Position numbers and translations under genes: made by a program | NCBI RefSeq assembly: GCF_037478135.1 | Contig: NZ_JBBHDV010000003.1 | Location: 62,001-126,000 of the forward strand | Length of the DNA: 64,000 nucleotides | Direction of reading: 5' to 3' | Source: Denitratimonas sp037478135 | GTDB taxonomy: Bacteria > Pseudomonadota > Gammaproteobacteria > Xanthomonadales > Xanthomonadaceae | Shown: positions 8,921 through 16,694 of the stretch, piece after piece | How the letters are laid out: each line of letters opens with the position of its first letter | Numbering within the stretch: position 1 is the stretch's first letter | Notes under the pieces: model-generated | The model's database searches: none | What the model was told of the DNA's origin: nothing | What the model saw: only the letters and a program-made list of their open reading frames with translations

Positions 8921-9877
8921 TCATCGCGGATTCGACACCCCGTGCGGCACATGCCCGGCGGCGACATGCCGGGCCGCGTTCTGGATGTTGTGGGTGCAAT
9001 CGTCGAAAAAGATGTCGGCCCCGAAGGCGCGCAGGAACGGACCCTTGTCGCGCCCGCCGAGGAACAATGCCTCGTCCAGCCGCACGCCCCACTGGCGCAG
9101 GGTCAGGATCACGCGCTTGTGCGCCGGTGCCGAGCGCGCGGTGACCAGCGCGGTGCGCAGCGGGGAGTTTTCCGGCGGGAACGCGATCTGGATCTGGTGC
9201 AGCGCATGCAGGAAGCCGTGGAACGGCCCGGCCGACAACGGCGTCGCGGCCAGTTCGCGCTCGTTGCGGGCGAAGGCTTCGAGCCCGTCCTCGCGCGAGA
9301 TGCGTTCGGATTCATCGCCAAAGATCACTGCATCGCCATCGAAGGCGACCCGCAACTGGCTGTCGGTGCGCGCTGCGGCACGCGCCGGCAGGATGGTCGC
9401 GGCGGCGACGCCGTTGTCGAGCGAAGCCCGCACCGATTCCGGATTGGCGGAAAGGAACAGGTGCGCGCCGAACGGCTTGATGTAGGGCCACACCGGCGCA
9501 CCGCTGGTGAAGGCCGCGCGTACGATTTCCAGTTCGCTGCGCTCGATCGAGTTGAAGATGCGCAGCCCGGTGTCCGACGAATTGCGCGACAGCAGGATGA
9601 CCTCGATGCGTGGCAGTTCGGGTTTGCCCAGTGCGTTGAGCGCCAGCAGTTTCTTCACCAGCGGGAAGGCGATACCCGGTTCCAGCGGCTCGTCCTCGCG
9701 GCTGCGCTGATAGGCGGCGTAGGCGTCCACGCCCTCGGCTTCGAACACGGCGTGGCTGTCTTCCAGATCGAACAGCGCGCGTGCCGACAGCGCCACCACC
9801 AGGCGCTCCTCGCCCGGCGCGGCGGCCAGATGCGGGTTCAGTTCGATCACGGCCGGGTCAGACGGTGAACTGCTCAT
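8921..9877 (-). CDS. 5'-nucleotidase, cytosolic cN-I type
   Basis: Predicted nucleoside 5'-monophosphate phosphatase of 318 residues in the family that includes eukaryotic cytosolic 5'-nucleotidase I. Seen motifs: VVALSARALFDLEDSHAVFE (the region that replaces the usual HAD nucleophile motif), EVILLSRNSSDTGLRIFNSI, FLSANPESVRASLDNGVAAA, and AFDGDAVIFGDESERI (acidic metal-binding loop). Its start codon lies inside the end of the NAD kinase gene (20-bp overlap), so the two are translationally coupled. This suggests joint control of nucleotide and NADP pools, which is inference. Confidence 0.85.
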   Translation of the reverse strand: MSSSPSDPAVIELNPHLAAAPGEERLVVALSARALFDLEDSHAVFEAEGVDAYAAYQRSREDEPLEPGIAFPLVKKLLALNALGKPELPRIEVILLSRNSSDTGLRIFNSIERSELEIVRAAFTSGAPVWPYIKPFGAHLFLSANPESVRASLDNGVAAATILPARAAARTDSQLRVAFDGDAVIFGDESERISREDGLEAFARNERELAATPLSAGPFHGFLHALHQIQIAFPPENSPLRTALVTARSAPAHKRVILTLRQWGVRLDEALFLGGRDKGPFLRAFGADIFFDDCTHNIQNAARHVAAGHVPHGVSNPR

Positions 9878-10661
9878 CGAAATTGCGCTCTTCCATATTG
9901 TGTTCGGGGTCGAACAGCAGGGTGACGGTTTTGTCCTTCGATTCGCGGATCGTCACTTCCACCACGTCGCGCACTTCGAACGAATCGGCGGTGGCGCTGA
10001 CCGGGCGTTTCCACGGATCCAGAATCTCGAACCTGACCTCGGTGTCGTTGCGCAGGATCGCACCACGCCAGCGGCGCGGCCGGAACGGGCTGATCGGCGT
10101 CATCGCCAGCAGGTCGCTGGCCAGCGGCAGGATCGGGCCGTGCGCGGAGAGGTTGTAGGCGGTGCTGCCGGCCGGCGTGGACACCAAGACGCCATCGCAG
10201 ACCAGTTCCTCCAGCCGCACCCTGCCATTCAGATGGATCCGCACCTTGGCCGCCTGCTTGGTCTGGCGCAGTAACGACACCTCGTTGAACGCGACCGCGC
10301 CGACGCTGCCGCCGGCCTCGGTTACGGCGACCATTTCCAGCGGCTTGAACGTGGTGCGCTCGGCCGCCTGCAACCGTTCGATCAGCGCTTCGGTGGAAAA
10401 GTGGTTCATCAGGAAACCGACGCTGCCGGCCTTCATGCCGTAGATCGGCTTGCCCAGACCCATGTGCCGGTGCAGGGTCTGGAGCATGAAGCCGTCGCCG
10501 CCCAGCGGCACCAGGATGTCGGCCTCGTCCGGCGACACCTGCTCGTAAAGCTGTTCCAGCTCGGCCAGCTGCGCCTGTCCTTCCGGCGTGCGGCTGGCGA
10601 GGAACGCGATGCGGGGAGGTTGGTTCACGGGCAGGGTCACCTTGTGGGGCGGGGAATCCAC
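9858..10661 (-). CDS. nadK: NAD kinase
   Basis: ATP-NAD kinase of 267 residues, which makes NADP from NAD in the cytoplasm. The GGDG motif occurs in ILVPLGGDGFMLQTLHRH, followed by the conserved IYGMKAGSVGFLMN, FNEVSLLRQ, CDGVLVSTPAGSTAYNLSAHGPI and a C-terminal region with the usual beta-sheet pattern. The ATG at 10661 (MDSPPHKVTLPVNQPPRIAFLAS) was kept as start; the Rossmann-like strand begins at residue 16, so a few residues could be missing or extra. It is the upstream partner of the 5'-nucleotidase gene, overlapping by 20 bp. Confidence 0.95.
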   Translation of the reverse strand: MDSPPHKVTLPVNQPPRIAFLASRTPEGQAQLAELEQLYEQVSPDEADILVPLGGDGFMLQTLHRHMGLGKPIYGMKAGSVGFLMNHFSTEALIERLQAAERTTFKPLEMVAVTEAGGSVGAVAFNEVSLLRQTKQAAKVRIHLNGRVRLEELVCDGVLVSTPAGSTAYNLSAHGPILPLASDLLAMTPISPFRPRRWRGAILRNDTEVRFEILDPWKRPVSATADSFEVRDVVEVTIRESKDKTVTLLFDPEHNMEERNFDEQFTV

Positions 10662-10725
10662 ACTTTACCCCGCAATGGCCGCCGGCCCCATCCGTGACCG
10701 ATGAGCATATCGAGACAGCGCAGGA

Positions 10726-11028
10726 TCATGGCTCGCGGGGGAACAGCAGCGGCAGGTAATCGCGCGCGCCGTGCAGGATGTGCAGCACGACCACTTGCCC
10801 GGCTTCCACGCGATAGAACACCAGATGATGGCCATGGACCCGGCGTCGTACGCCCATGTCCGCGTAGCGTGGCACCAGCGGGAACGCCAGCGGTGCATCG
10901 CCCAGAGCCAGGCAGCAGGCGCGCAGTTCCTGCATGAAGCTTACGGCCCGGCCCGGATTGTCACGCGCAATCCAGTCCGCGATGGCTTCGAGATCGGCTT
11001 CGGCTTCCTGCGTCAGCCGCACCTTCAT
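10726..11028 (-). CDS. parE: ParE/RelE-type toxin
   Basis: Small basic toxin of the RelE/ParE superfamily, 100 residues. The pattern VRLTQEAEADLEAIADWIARDNPGRAVSFMQEL, then RRRVHGHHLVFYRVEAGQVVVLHILHGARDY is typical for ParE. Members either poison DNA gyrase or cut mRNA on the ribosome; which applies here cannot be told. The start overlaps the antitoxin stop by 4 bp (11025-11028), the standard antitoxin-first operon. Confidence 0.9.
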   Translation of the reverse strand: MKVRLTQEAEADLEAIADWIARDNPGRAVSFMQELRACCLALGDAPLAFPLVPRYADMGVRRRVHGHHLVFYRVEAGQVVVLHILHGARDYLPLLFPREP

Positions 11029-11282
11029 GCCGTGGTTTTCGCCATTGCCGCGTACTTGGCCTCAAGCCGGTCGAACACGGCCTCGGCCGATTGCGTGCGG
11101 CCGGCTTCAGCATCCTCCAGGCTGCGCGCCATCGCTGCATCCAGCACGGCAAAGCGGGCCTCGCGCTCCTGGATCAGCCGGACCCCTTCGCGCAGCACTT
11201 CGCTCTTGGAGCCATAGCGTCCGCTTGCCACCAGATCGCTGATGAATTGTTCCAGCGGTTTACCGAGTTCTGCACTGATCAT
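11025..11282 (-). CDS. parD: ParD-type antitoxin (ribbon-helix-helix)
   Basis: Antitoxin of 85 residues. The N-terminal half (MISAELGKPLEQFISDLVASGRYGSKSEVLREGVRLIQERE) is a ribbon-helix-helix DNA-binding domain of the ParD/CC2985 kind; the C-terminal half is the toxin-binding tail. It lies immediately upstream of the toxin with a 4-bp overlap. A perfect palindrome 39 bp before its start is a likely autoregulatory operator. Confidence 0.9.
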   Translation of the reverse strand: MISAELGKPLEQFISDLVASGRYGSKSEVLREGVRLIQEREARFAVLDAAMARSLEDAEAGRTQSAEAVFDRLEAKYAAMAKTTA

Positions 11283-11320
11283 GGCGTGCTCTGCGTTGGA
11301 CGGATCGCCAGCCTAAGGGT

Positions 11321-11339
11321 CTTGATAACAGTTATCAAG
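11321..11339. promoter_or_regulatory. Perfect 19-bp palindrome, likely ParD operator
   Basis: CTTGATAACAGTTATCAAG is a perfect odd palindrome (9-bp arms around one base) located 39-57 bp upstream of the parD start codon. The position suits a ribbon-helix-helix autorepressor or the promoter core itself. It is AT-rich in GC-rich surroundings. Confidence 0.55.
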
Positions 11340-11590
11340 GTGAGCTGGGCATGATCAACCGCGCCGTCAGGAAAGCAGGGCGCATACGGAGCGGAATCCG
11401 GATTGCCGGCGGTTTGTGGGAGTAAGCCTGCCCAAGATCCCGATATTCGGACATCGTGTGGAAAGTGCTGTCGCGGCGGGTTGCTTCCGCAGGAGCGATT
11501 GGGTGAGGGCGGTTCAACAGGCGCGCAGCCAGCCCGGATTAGACTCATGCGATGGAAAAATCCGCAGCAATCTTCCCGCAGGTGAAAACA

Positions 11591-12217
11591 ATGGCGCCGG
11601 CCCGGCCGGCACGGGTGCTGCTGGTGCCGGGCATCTGGATGCCGGGCTGGTCGATGCGCTGGTTGGCGAAACAATTGGCGGGCGAAGGATTCTCGCCGCG
11701 CTGGCTGGGATATGCCGGCGTCTCTGGCGGCCCGCAGCCGACCCTGCCGCGTCTGCGCGAGGCGATGGCCAGCGCCGACGCGGTGGTGGCGCACAGCCTC
11801 GGTGGTCTGATGGTGCTGGAAGCCTTGCGCGAAGCGTCGGATATTCCCGTCAGCCGCGTGGTGTGCCTGGGTTCGCCGCTGGCCGGCAGCTTGGTGGCGG
11901 CAGGCCTGGAGCGGCGCGGTCTGGGCTTCATGACCGGACGCAGCCGCGAGCTGCTGACGGCGGGTGTGGCATTCCCGTGGTCGGCAACTGCACAGGTTGC
12001 CGCCGTGGCCGGCACATCGGCACGCGGCGTCGGGCGCATGCTGGGCGGGCTGGATGGCCCCGGCGATGGCACCGTCAGTGTCGCCGAAACCCGCTGGCCC
12101 GGCCTGCGTGCCCACACCACGGTGCACGCCAGCCATTCCGGCCTGCTGTTCTCGCGCGATGCGGCGCGGCAGGTGGGTGCGTTCCTGCGTGGCGGTGGTT
12201 TCGAAGCGGAAGCGTGA
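11591..12217 (+). CDS. Alpha/beta hydrolase (RBBP9/YdeN-like serine hydrolase)
   Basis: Serine hydrolase with an alpha/beta fold, 208 residues from the ATG at 11591 (MAPARPARVLLVPGIW). That start has AGGTG at good spacing; an ATG at 11552 would add 13 residues but has no ribosome site. The nucleophile elbow is AHSLGG. An acid in GLDGPGDGTVSV and a histidine in HTTVHASHSGLLFS complete a plausible triad. No signal peptide is seen. The substrate is unknown; short-chain or lipase-like esters are typical for the fold. It stands alone between the parDE pair and the convergent mazEF pair. Confidence 0.78.
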   Translation: MAPARPARVLLVPGIWMPGWSMRWLAKQLAGEGFSPRWLGYAGVSGGPQPTLPRLREAMASADAVVAHSLGGLMVLEALREASDIPVSRVVCLGSPLAGSLVAAGLERRGLGFMTGRSRELLTAGVAFPWSATAQVAAVAGTSARGVGRMLGGLDGPGDGTVSVAETRWPGLRAHTTVHASHSGLLFSRDAARQVGAFLRGGGFEAEA

Positions 12218-12252
12218 CGCGGTGGCGGCAAGGGCGGGGACATTTCGTCCGG

Positions 12253-12600
12253 CTATTCGAGAATCGCCCGAACCGCTTCCAGCGCTTCCTGCACCACATG
12301 GGCTGGCGCCTTTTCCAGATGCCGAAACGTCCCCGCCCGGGCATCGACGGTGCGGGTCTGGTCGCAGAGCACGATGCCGTGGGTACGCAGCCCGGTTCCC
12401 ATCAGGGTCACGCTGAAACCGGTCTCGCGCGAGGCGCTTCCACCTTGGGTAATCGGGGCCACCAGCAGCAGACCCGAGGCGCTGTTGAAAGCATCGGCCG
12501 ACAGCACCAGCACCGGGCGCGAGCCGCGTATCTCGCGGCCCTGGGTCGGGTCCAGGCTCAGCTCGAGTATGTCGCCCCGCTGCGGGATGGCGCGGCTCAC
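12253..12600 (-). CDS. mazF: MazF/PemK-type endoribonuclease toxin
   Basis: mRNA-cleaving toxin of the MazF/PemK family, 115 residues. The chosen start is GTG at 12600, whose GTGA overlaps the antitoxin stop. Conserved features: RGDILELSLDPTQGREIRGSRPVLVLS at the N-terminus and the central GLLLVAPIT and TVDARAGTF (the second with the RTVDAR element typical of the family). It forms an operon with the upstream AbrB-fold antitoxin. Confidence 0.9.
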   Translation of the reverse strand: MSRAIPQRGDILELSLDPTQGREIRGSRPVLVLSADAFNSASGLLLVAPITQGGSASRETGFSVTLMGTGLRTHGIVLCDQTRTVDARAGTFRHLEKAPAHVVQEALEAVRAILE

Positions 12601-12848
12601 AGCGCCTCCCTTCCTTGAGCGGTGTCCTCCAGCCAGTCGGTGTCGCGCTGCCACAGGTCCGGGGATGTCGGGCTTTTCGCCAGCCGATCAGCGAGGCTGC
12701 GCCGCGCCGGCGTCACCGAGAGGCTGTCGCCAGAGACGGTCAGCTCGACCACCGAGCCGGCATCCACGGCCAGGGTGTCAGCGATGGCCTTGGGAATCGA
12801 GAGGATGATGGAGCCGCCGGAGCGGCGGAGGGTGGCGACACAGCTCAT
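12597..12848 (-). CDS. mazE: MazE/AbrB-fold antitoxin
   Basis: Antitoxin of 83 residues with an N-terminal swapped-hairpin AbrB domain (ATLRRSGGSIILSIPKAIADTLAVDAGSVVELTV) and a C-terminal toxin-binding tail ending WLEDTAQGREAL. The ATG at 12848 is chosen because AAGGAA precedes it; an in-frame ATG at 12884 would add 12 residues. It probably binds its own promoter and neutralises the MazF toxin, with which it overlaps by 4 bp. Confidence 0.88.
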   Translation of the reverse strand: MSCVATLRRSGGSIILSIPKAIADTLAVDAGSVVELTVSGDSLSVTPARRSLADRLAKSPTSPDLWQRDTDWLEDTAQGREAL

Positions 12849-12971
12849 GATGGCCGTTCCTTTTGTTTTACTCACGTAAAACATACGCGGGTGCGGCTAG
12901 CTCGGCAACTGGATCAGCCGCTTTCACCAACCGCCGGCAGGTGTAGCATTCGACATGAAATCCACCCAATA

Positions 12972-12990
12972 CAATATGATTCTCGTTCTC
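12972..12990 (-). promoter_or_regulatory. Fur-box-like site upstream of the His-rich DUF4920 gene
   Basis: On the minus strand this reads GAGAACGAGAATCATATTG, matching 13 of 19 positions of the classical Fur consensus and 12 of its first 15. It lies 20-38 bp before the ATG at 13011, where a repressor would cover the promoter or leader. Zur or another Fur-family protein is possible given the histidine-rich product. Confidence 0.5.
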
Positions 12991-13010
12991 ATTTGAAGGA
13001 GTTGTGCGCC

Positions 13011-13502
13011 ATGTCCATCCGCTGCCTGCCATTGCTGTTGTTGCTCGCGCCGCTGGCGCACGCCGGAACTGCGCTGGATGCACCCGAAAGCTGGGGCGAG
13101 ACGGTGCCCGAACAGCAGGCGCTGCCGCTGGACCAGGCGCTGGCCTCGTTCGATGCCGCGATGAACGAGCCGCGCGTGTATCAGGGCCGCATCGTCGAGG
13201 TCTGCGAAAAGCGCGGTTGCTGGGCGAAGCTGGAGCTGGACGGCCACTCGGCCCGGGTGATGCCGCGCGATTACGGCTTCATGATGCCGCGCGACCTGCG
13301 TGGCGAAGCGCTGGTGTACGGCGTGTTGCAGGCCGGCGATGGCCATGGTCATGGGCACGATCATGGAGATGACCATGACCACAGCCATGCACACGATCAT
13401 GACCACGCACATGGGGAAGGTGAAAGCCATGCGCACGCTGCTTCCGCAGTGGCGGAGCGCAGCTTCCGCATCGACGCACTGGGCGTGGTGATGGTGGAGT
13501 AG
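13011..13502 (+). CDS. DUF4920 periplasmic protein with histidine-rich metal-binding insert
   Basis: Exported protein of 163 residues. The signal peptide is MSIRCLPLLLLLAPLAHAG; the ATG at 13011 follows GAAGGAG. The core matches DUF4920 (YQGRIVEVCEKRGCWAKLEL, then DYGFMMPRDLRGEALVYGVLQ), an OB-like fold with a CEKRGCW motif. Residues ~109-143 form an insert with 13 histidines among glycine and aspartate, a likely metal buffer or chaperone site (Zn, Ni or Cu cannot be told apart). A Fur-family site just upstream suggests metal-dependent control. The combination is coherent with a role in metal handling, although the function of DUF4920 is not established. Confidence 0.85.
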   Translation: MSIRCLPLLLLLAPLAHAGTALDAPESWGETVPEQQALPLDQALASFDAAMNEPRVYQGRIVEVCEKRGCWAKLELDGHSARVMPRDYGFMMPRDLRGEALVYGVLQAGDGHGHGHDHGDDHDHSHAHDHDHAHGEGESHAHAASAVAERSFRIDALGVVMVE

Positions 13503-13577
13503 CGCACCACGGCCGGCGGGCTGCCTGCCGTTGTAGAATCGTCGGCTGTTTCCACTACACGTACCGACGGTTCCACC

Positions 13578-14321
13578 ATGGCAGGACACAGCAAATGGGC
13601 CAACATCCAGCACCGCAAGGGCAAGCAGGATGCCAAGCGCGGCAAGATCTTCACCAAGATCATCCGCGAAATCACCGTGGCAGCCCGCCTCGGTGGCGGT
13701 GACCCCGGTTCGAATCCGCGCCTGCGCCTGGCCATGGACAAGGCCCTGGCGGCCAATATGAACAAGGACAACATCGAGCGCGCCATCAAGAAGGCGACCG
13801 GTGAACTGGAAGGCGTCAGCTACGAGGAAATCCGTTACGAAGGCTATGCGCCCGGCGGCGTCGCGGTGATCGTGGACACGATGACCGACAACCGGATGCG
13901 CACCGTGGCCGAGGTGCGGCACGCATTCAACAAGTTCGGCGGCAATCTGGGCACTGATGGCTCGGTCGCCTTCATGTTCAAGAAGCTCGGCGTGGCCTCG
14001 TTCGCGCCTGGTGCCGACGAGGACGCGATCACCAATGCCGCGATCGACGCTGGTGCCGACGATGTGGTGGTGCATCCGGAAGATGGTTCGATCGAAGTGA
14101 TCGCAGCGCCGGAAAACTTCGACGCCGTGCTGGCCGGGTTCGAGGCCGCCGGGCTGAAGCCGGATGAAAGCGAAGTCACGCTGCGTGCCGACAACGATAT
14201 CGCGGTCGAGGGTGATACCGCTGTCACCGTGGTCAAGCTGCTGGACTGGCTGGAGGATCTGGATGATGTCCAGGAGGTCTATTCCAATGCCGATCTGCCG
14301 GCCGAGGCCTATGAGGACTGA
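13578..14321 (+). CDS. yebC: YebC/PmpR family protein
   Basis: YebC/PmpR family protein of 247 residues. The start MAGHSKWANIQHRKGKQDAKRGKIFTKI is diagnostic and matches the usual length (240-250). Family members were long described as DNA-binding regulators; recent work links several to relief of ribosome stalling, so the role here is left open. It heads the ruvCAB cluster, the standard arrangement, with a 15-bp gap to ruvC. Confidence 0.96.
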   Translation: MAGHSKWANIQHRKGKQDAKRGKIFTKIIREITVAARLGGGDPGSNPRLRLAMDKALAANMNKDNIERAIKKATGELEGVSYEEIRYEGYAPGGVAVIVDTMTDNRMRTVAEVRHAFNKFGGNLGTDGSVAFMFKKLGVASFAPGADEDAITNAAIDAGADDVVVHPEDGSIEVIAAPENFDAVLAGFEAAGLKPDESEVTLRADNDIAVEGDTAVTVVKLLDWLEDLDDVQEVYSNADLPAEAYED

Positions 14322-14336
14322 TCTGGTCCGGCGGCG

Positions 14337-14876
14337 ATGAAGCCGGTACTGGCCACGACCCGCATCCTGGGCATCGACCCGGGCTCGCAGCGCACCGGCG
14401 TGGGCATCATCGATGTCGATACCGCCGGCGGCATCCGTCATGTGCACCACTGCGCCCTCAATCTGCTGGCGGCCGATTCCTTCCCGCAGCGGCTGCGGCT
14501 GCTGCTGGACGGATTGCGCGAACTGATCGAGCTGCATGCGCCGCAGGAAGTGGCGATCGAAAAGGTCTTCATGGCGCGCAACCCGGATTCGGCGCTGAAG
14601 CTGGGTCAGGCGCGCGGCGCCGCGATGAGCGCGGTGGTGCTGCGCGATCTGGCGATCCACGAATACGCCGCCAAGGAAATCAAACTGGCCGTGGTCGGCA
14701 CCGGCGGCGCGCAGAAAGAGCAGGTGCAGCACATGATCGGCCTGATGCTGAACCTGCCCGGCAAGATCCAGGCCGACGCCGCCGACGCGCTGGCGGTGGC
14801 CGTGACCCACGCGCATGTGCGCGCCACCGCGCGCCGCATCGGCGTGGATGTGCGGCAGGCCTGGGGACGGAAGTAG
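14337..14876 (+). CDS. ruvC: Holliday junction resolvase RuvC
   Basis: Crossover junction endonuclease of 179 residues that cuts Holliday junctions during recombinational repair. The RNase H-like active site is complete: D in ILGIDPGSQRTG, E in EVAIEKVFMARNPDSA, and the DAADALAVAVTHAH pair near the C-terminus. It is followed by ruvA and ruvB, which encode the branch-migration complex it works with. Confidence 0.97.
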   Translation: MKPVLATTRILGIDPGSQRTGVGIIDVDTAGGIRHVHHCALNLLAADSFPQRLRLLLDGLRELIELHAPQEVAIEKVFMARNPDSALKLGQARGAAMSAVVLRDLAIHEYAAKEIKLAVVGTGGAQKEQVQHMIGLMLNLPGKIQADAADALAVAVTHAHVRATARRIGVDVRQAWGRK

Positions 14877-14915
14877 GCGCGGCACACGCCGCAATCGTGC
14901 GGAAAGGAGCACAGC

Positions 14916-15512
14916 GTGATCGGACGATTGAAAGGCACTCTGGTGCACAAGCAGCCGCCGTGGCTGATCGTGGATGTGGGCGGCGTCGGTTACGAGCTGG
15001 AAGCGCCGATGAGCACCATCTACGACCTGCCCGAACTCGGGCGCGAAGTGGTGCTGTTCGTGCATCACGCGCAGAAGGACGATGGTGTTTCGCTGTATGG
15101 CTTTCTGCATGAAAGCGAGCGTCGCCTGTTCCGCGATGTGCAGAAGGTCACCGGCATCGGCGCGAAGATCGCGCTGGCGATCCTGTCCGGCAGCAGCGTC
15201 GCCGATTTCGCACGCCAGGTGAAGGACGGCGATACCGCCGCACTGTCGCGCATCCCCGGCATCGGCAAGAAGACCGCCGATCGTATCGTGCTGGAATTGC
15301 GCGACAAGCTCGACGGCCTTGCCGGTGCTGCTCCCGGCGTGACGACGGCCGAACGCAGCGCTCCGGCCGATGCCCTGGGCGAGGCCACGGTGGCGTTGCA
15401 GCAGCTGGGCTACAAGACGCCGGAAGCTGCGCGCATGGCGCGTCAGGCCGCAGCGGACGGCGACAATGCCGAGGCCATCATCCGCAAGGCGCTGCGCGCC
15501 GCGCTGAAATGA
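14916..15512 (+). CDS. ruvA: Holliday junction branch migration protein RuvA
   Basis: DNA-binding subunit of the RuvAB branch-migration motor, 198 residues. The start is GTG at 14916, supported by GGAAAGGAG upstream. Domain I begins MIGRLKGTLVHKQPPWLIVDVGGVGYE; the tandem helix-hairpin-helix motifs are VTGIGAKIALAIL and IPGIGKKTADRIVLEL; the C-terminal UBA-like domain III ends AEAIIRKALRAALK. It tetramerises on Holliday junctions and recruits RuvB. Confidence 0.97.
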   Translation: MIGRLKGTLVHKQPPWLIVDVGGVGYELEAPMSTIYDLPELGREVVLFVHHAQKDDGVSLYGFLHESERRLFRDVQKVTGIGAKIALAILSGSSVADFARQVKDGDTAALSRIPGIGKKTADRIVLELRDKLDGLAGAAPGVTTAERSAPADALGEATVALQQLGYKTPEAARMARQAAADGDNAEAIIRKALRAALK

Positions 15513-15576
15513 ACCTGCGGCTGTCCGCGCGTGATATGCCTGCGCCGCAGGGCCGGATTTGGGTCACAATGCCGCG

Positions 15577-16620
15577 ATGACTTCCGACCGCATCATCGCC
15601 GCCGACGCCACCAGCGAGGACGCCAACTCCGAGGCCCATATCCGTCCGCGTTCGCTTGACGAATACCTGGGCCAGCAGGCGGTCCGCGAGCAGCTCAAGA
15701 TCTACATCGAAGCGACCAAGCGCCGCGGCGAGGCGCTCGACCATGTGCTGGTGTTCGGCCCACCCGGGCTGGGCAAGACCACGCTGGCGCATGTCATCGC
15801 GAACGAGCTGGGCGTCAACCTGCGCCAGACCTCCGGCCCGGTGATTGAGAAGGCCGGTGATCTGGCTGCGCTGCTGACCAATCTGCAGCCGCACGACATG
15901 CTGTTCATCGATGAAATCCACCGCATGCAGCCGGCGATCGAGGAAGTGCTGTATCCGGCGATGGAGGATTTCCAGATCGACATCATGATCGGCGAAGGCC
16001 CGGCCGCACGTTCGATCAAGCTCGACCTGCCGCCCTTCACGCTGATCGGCGCCACGACCCGCGCCGGGCTGCTGACCGCGCCATTGCGCGACCGCTTCGG
16101 CATCGTGCAGCGGCTGGAGTTTTATTCGCCGGAAGAACTGACCCGCATCGTGCGGCGTTCGGCCGGCATTTTGGGCATTGATTGCGAGCCGGAAGGCGCG
16201 GCCGAAATCGCGCGCCGCTCGCGCGGCACCCCGCGCATCGCCAACCGCCTGCTGCGGCGGGTGCGCGACTACGCCCAGGTCAAGGGCGATGGCGTCATCA
16301 CGCGCGCCATCGCCGATGCCGCGATGGTGATGCTGAAGGTCGATCCGGAAGGCTTCGACCAACTCGACCGGCGCATGCTGAGCACGATCATCGAAAGCTT
16401 CGACGGCGGCCCGGTCGGGATCGAATCACTGGCCGCGGCGCTGAGCGAGGAGCGCGGCACGCTGGAAGACGTGATCGAACCGTATCTGATCCAGCAGGGC
16501 TATCTGGTCCGCACCGCACGCGGCCGCATGGCCAGCGCCAAGGCGTATCAGCACCTTGGACTTGGGTCCAAGGTGCGGGACTCGGAAGTTGGGAGTGGGG
16601 AATCGGGGGAGCTGTTCTGA
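15577..16620 (+). CDS. ruvB: Holliday junction branch migration helicase RuvB
   Basis: AAA+ ATPase of 347 residues driving branch migration. Walker A GPPGLGKTTLAH, Walker B LFIDEIHRM, sensor 1 GATTRAG, the arginine finger region PLRDRFG and the C-terminal winged helix (YLIQQGYLVRTARGRMA) are all present. The start at 15577 (MTSDRII) fits the family better than an ATG at 15559. The last ~20 residues, after AKAYQHLG, are atypical (VRDSEVGSGESGEL) because an interspersed repeat is translated here. The TGA stop overlaps the ybgC start by one base. Confidence 0.96.
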   Translation: MTSDRIIAADATSEDANSEAHIRPRSLDEYLGQQAVREQLKIYIEATKRRGEALDHVLVFGPPGLGKTTLAHVIANELGVNLRQTSGPVIEKAGDLAALLTNLQPHDMLFIDEIHRMQPAIEEVLYPAMEDFQIDIMIGEGPAARSIKLDLPPFTLIGATTRAGLLTAPLRDRFGIVQRLEFYSPEELTRIVRRSAGILGIDCEPEGAAEIARRSRGTPRIANRLLRRVRDYAQVKGDGVITRAIADAAMVMLKVDPEGFDQLDRRMLSTIIESFDGGPVGIESLAAALSEERGTLEDVIEPYLIQQGYLVRTARGRMASAKAYQHLGLGSKVRDSEVGSGESGELF

Positions 16621-16694
16621 TGGCCCACGATGCCTGCGAAGCTGGCGATGCCAGCGCGTCGCTTTCCCAATCCCGAATTGCCAATTCCGAATCC
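16577..16694. repeat. Inverted pair of GGGATTGGGAATTC-type interspersed repeats across the ruvB-ybgC junction
   Basis: Arm 1 (16577-16610, G-rich, like GGACTCGGAAGTTGGGAG) lies in the ruvB tail. Arm 2 (16663-16694) reads the complementary way, TTTCCCAATCCCGAATTGCC, and lies in the ybgC head. A related copy lies at 55564-55600. Just before arm 1 is a separate hairpin, CACCTTGGA (16552-16560) with TCCAAGGTG (16567-16575). Such repeats are frequent between genes in Lysobacterales; here both arms are translated. Confidence 0.6.

Noticed and set aside
11390..11520. GTGGGAG-type interspersed repeat upstream of the hydrolase gene
   Set aside because: Only a loose resemblance to lineage repeats; no second good copy was found in the window.
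12924..15110. 728-codon open frame antisense to yebC-ruvC
   Set aside because: It lies opposite well-identified genes, has no ribosome site or recognisable domain, and reflects GC-rich third positions.
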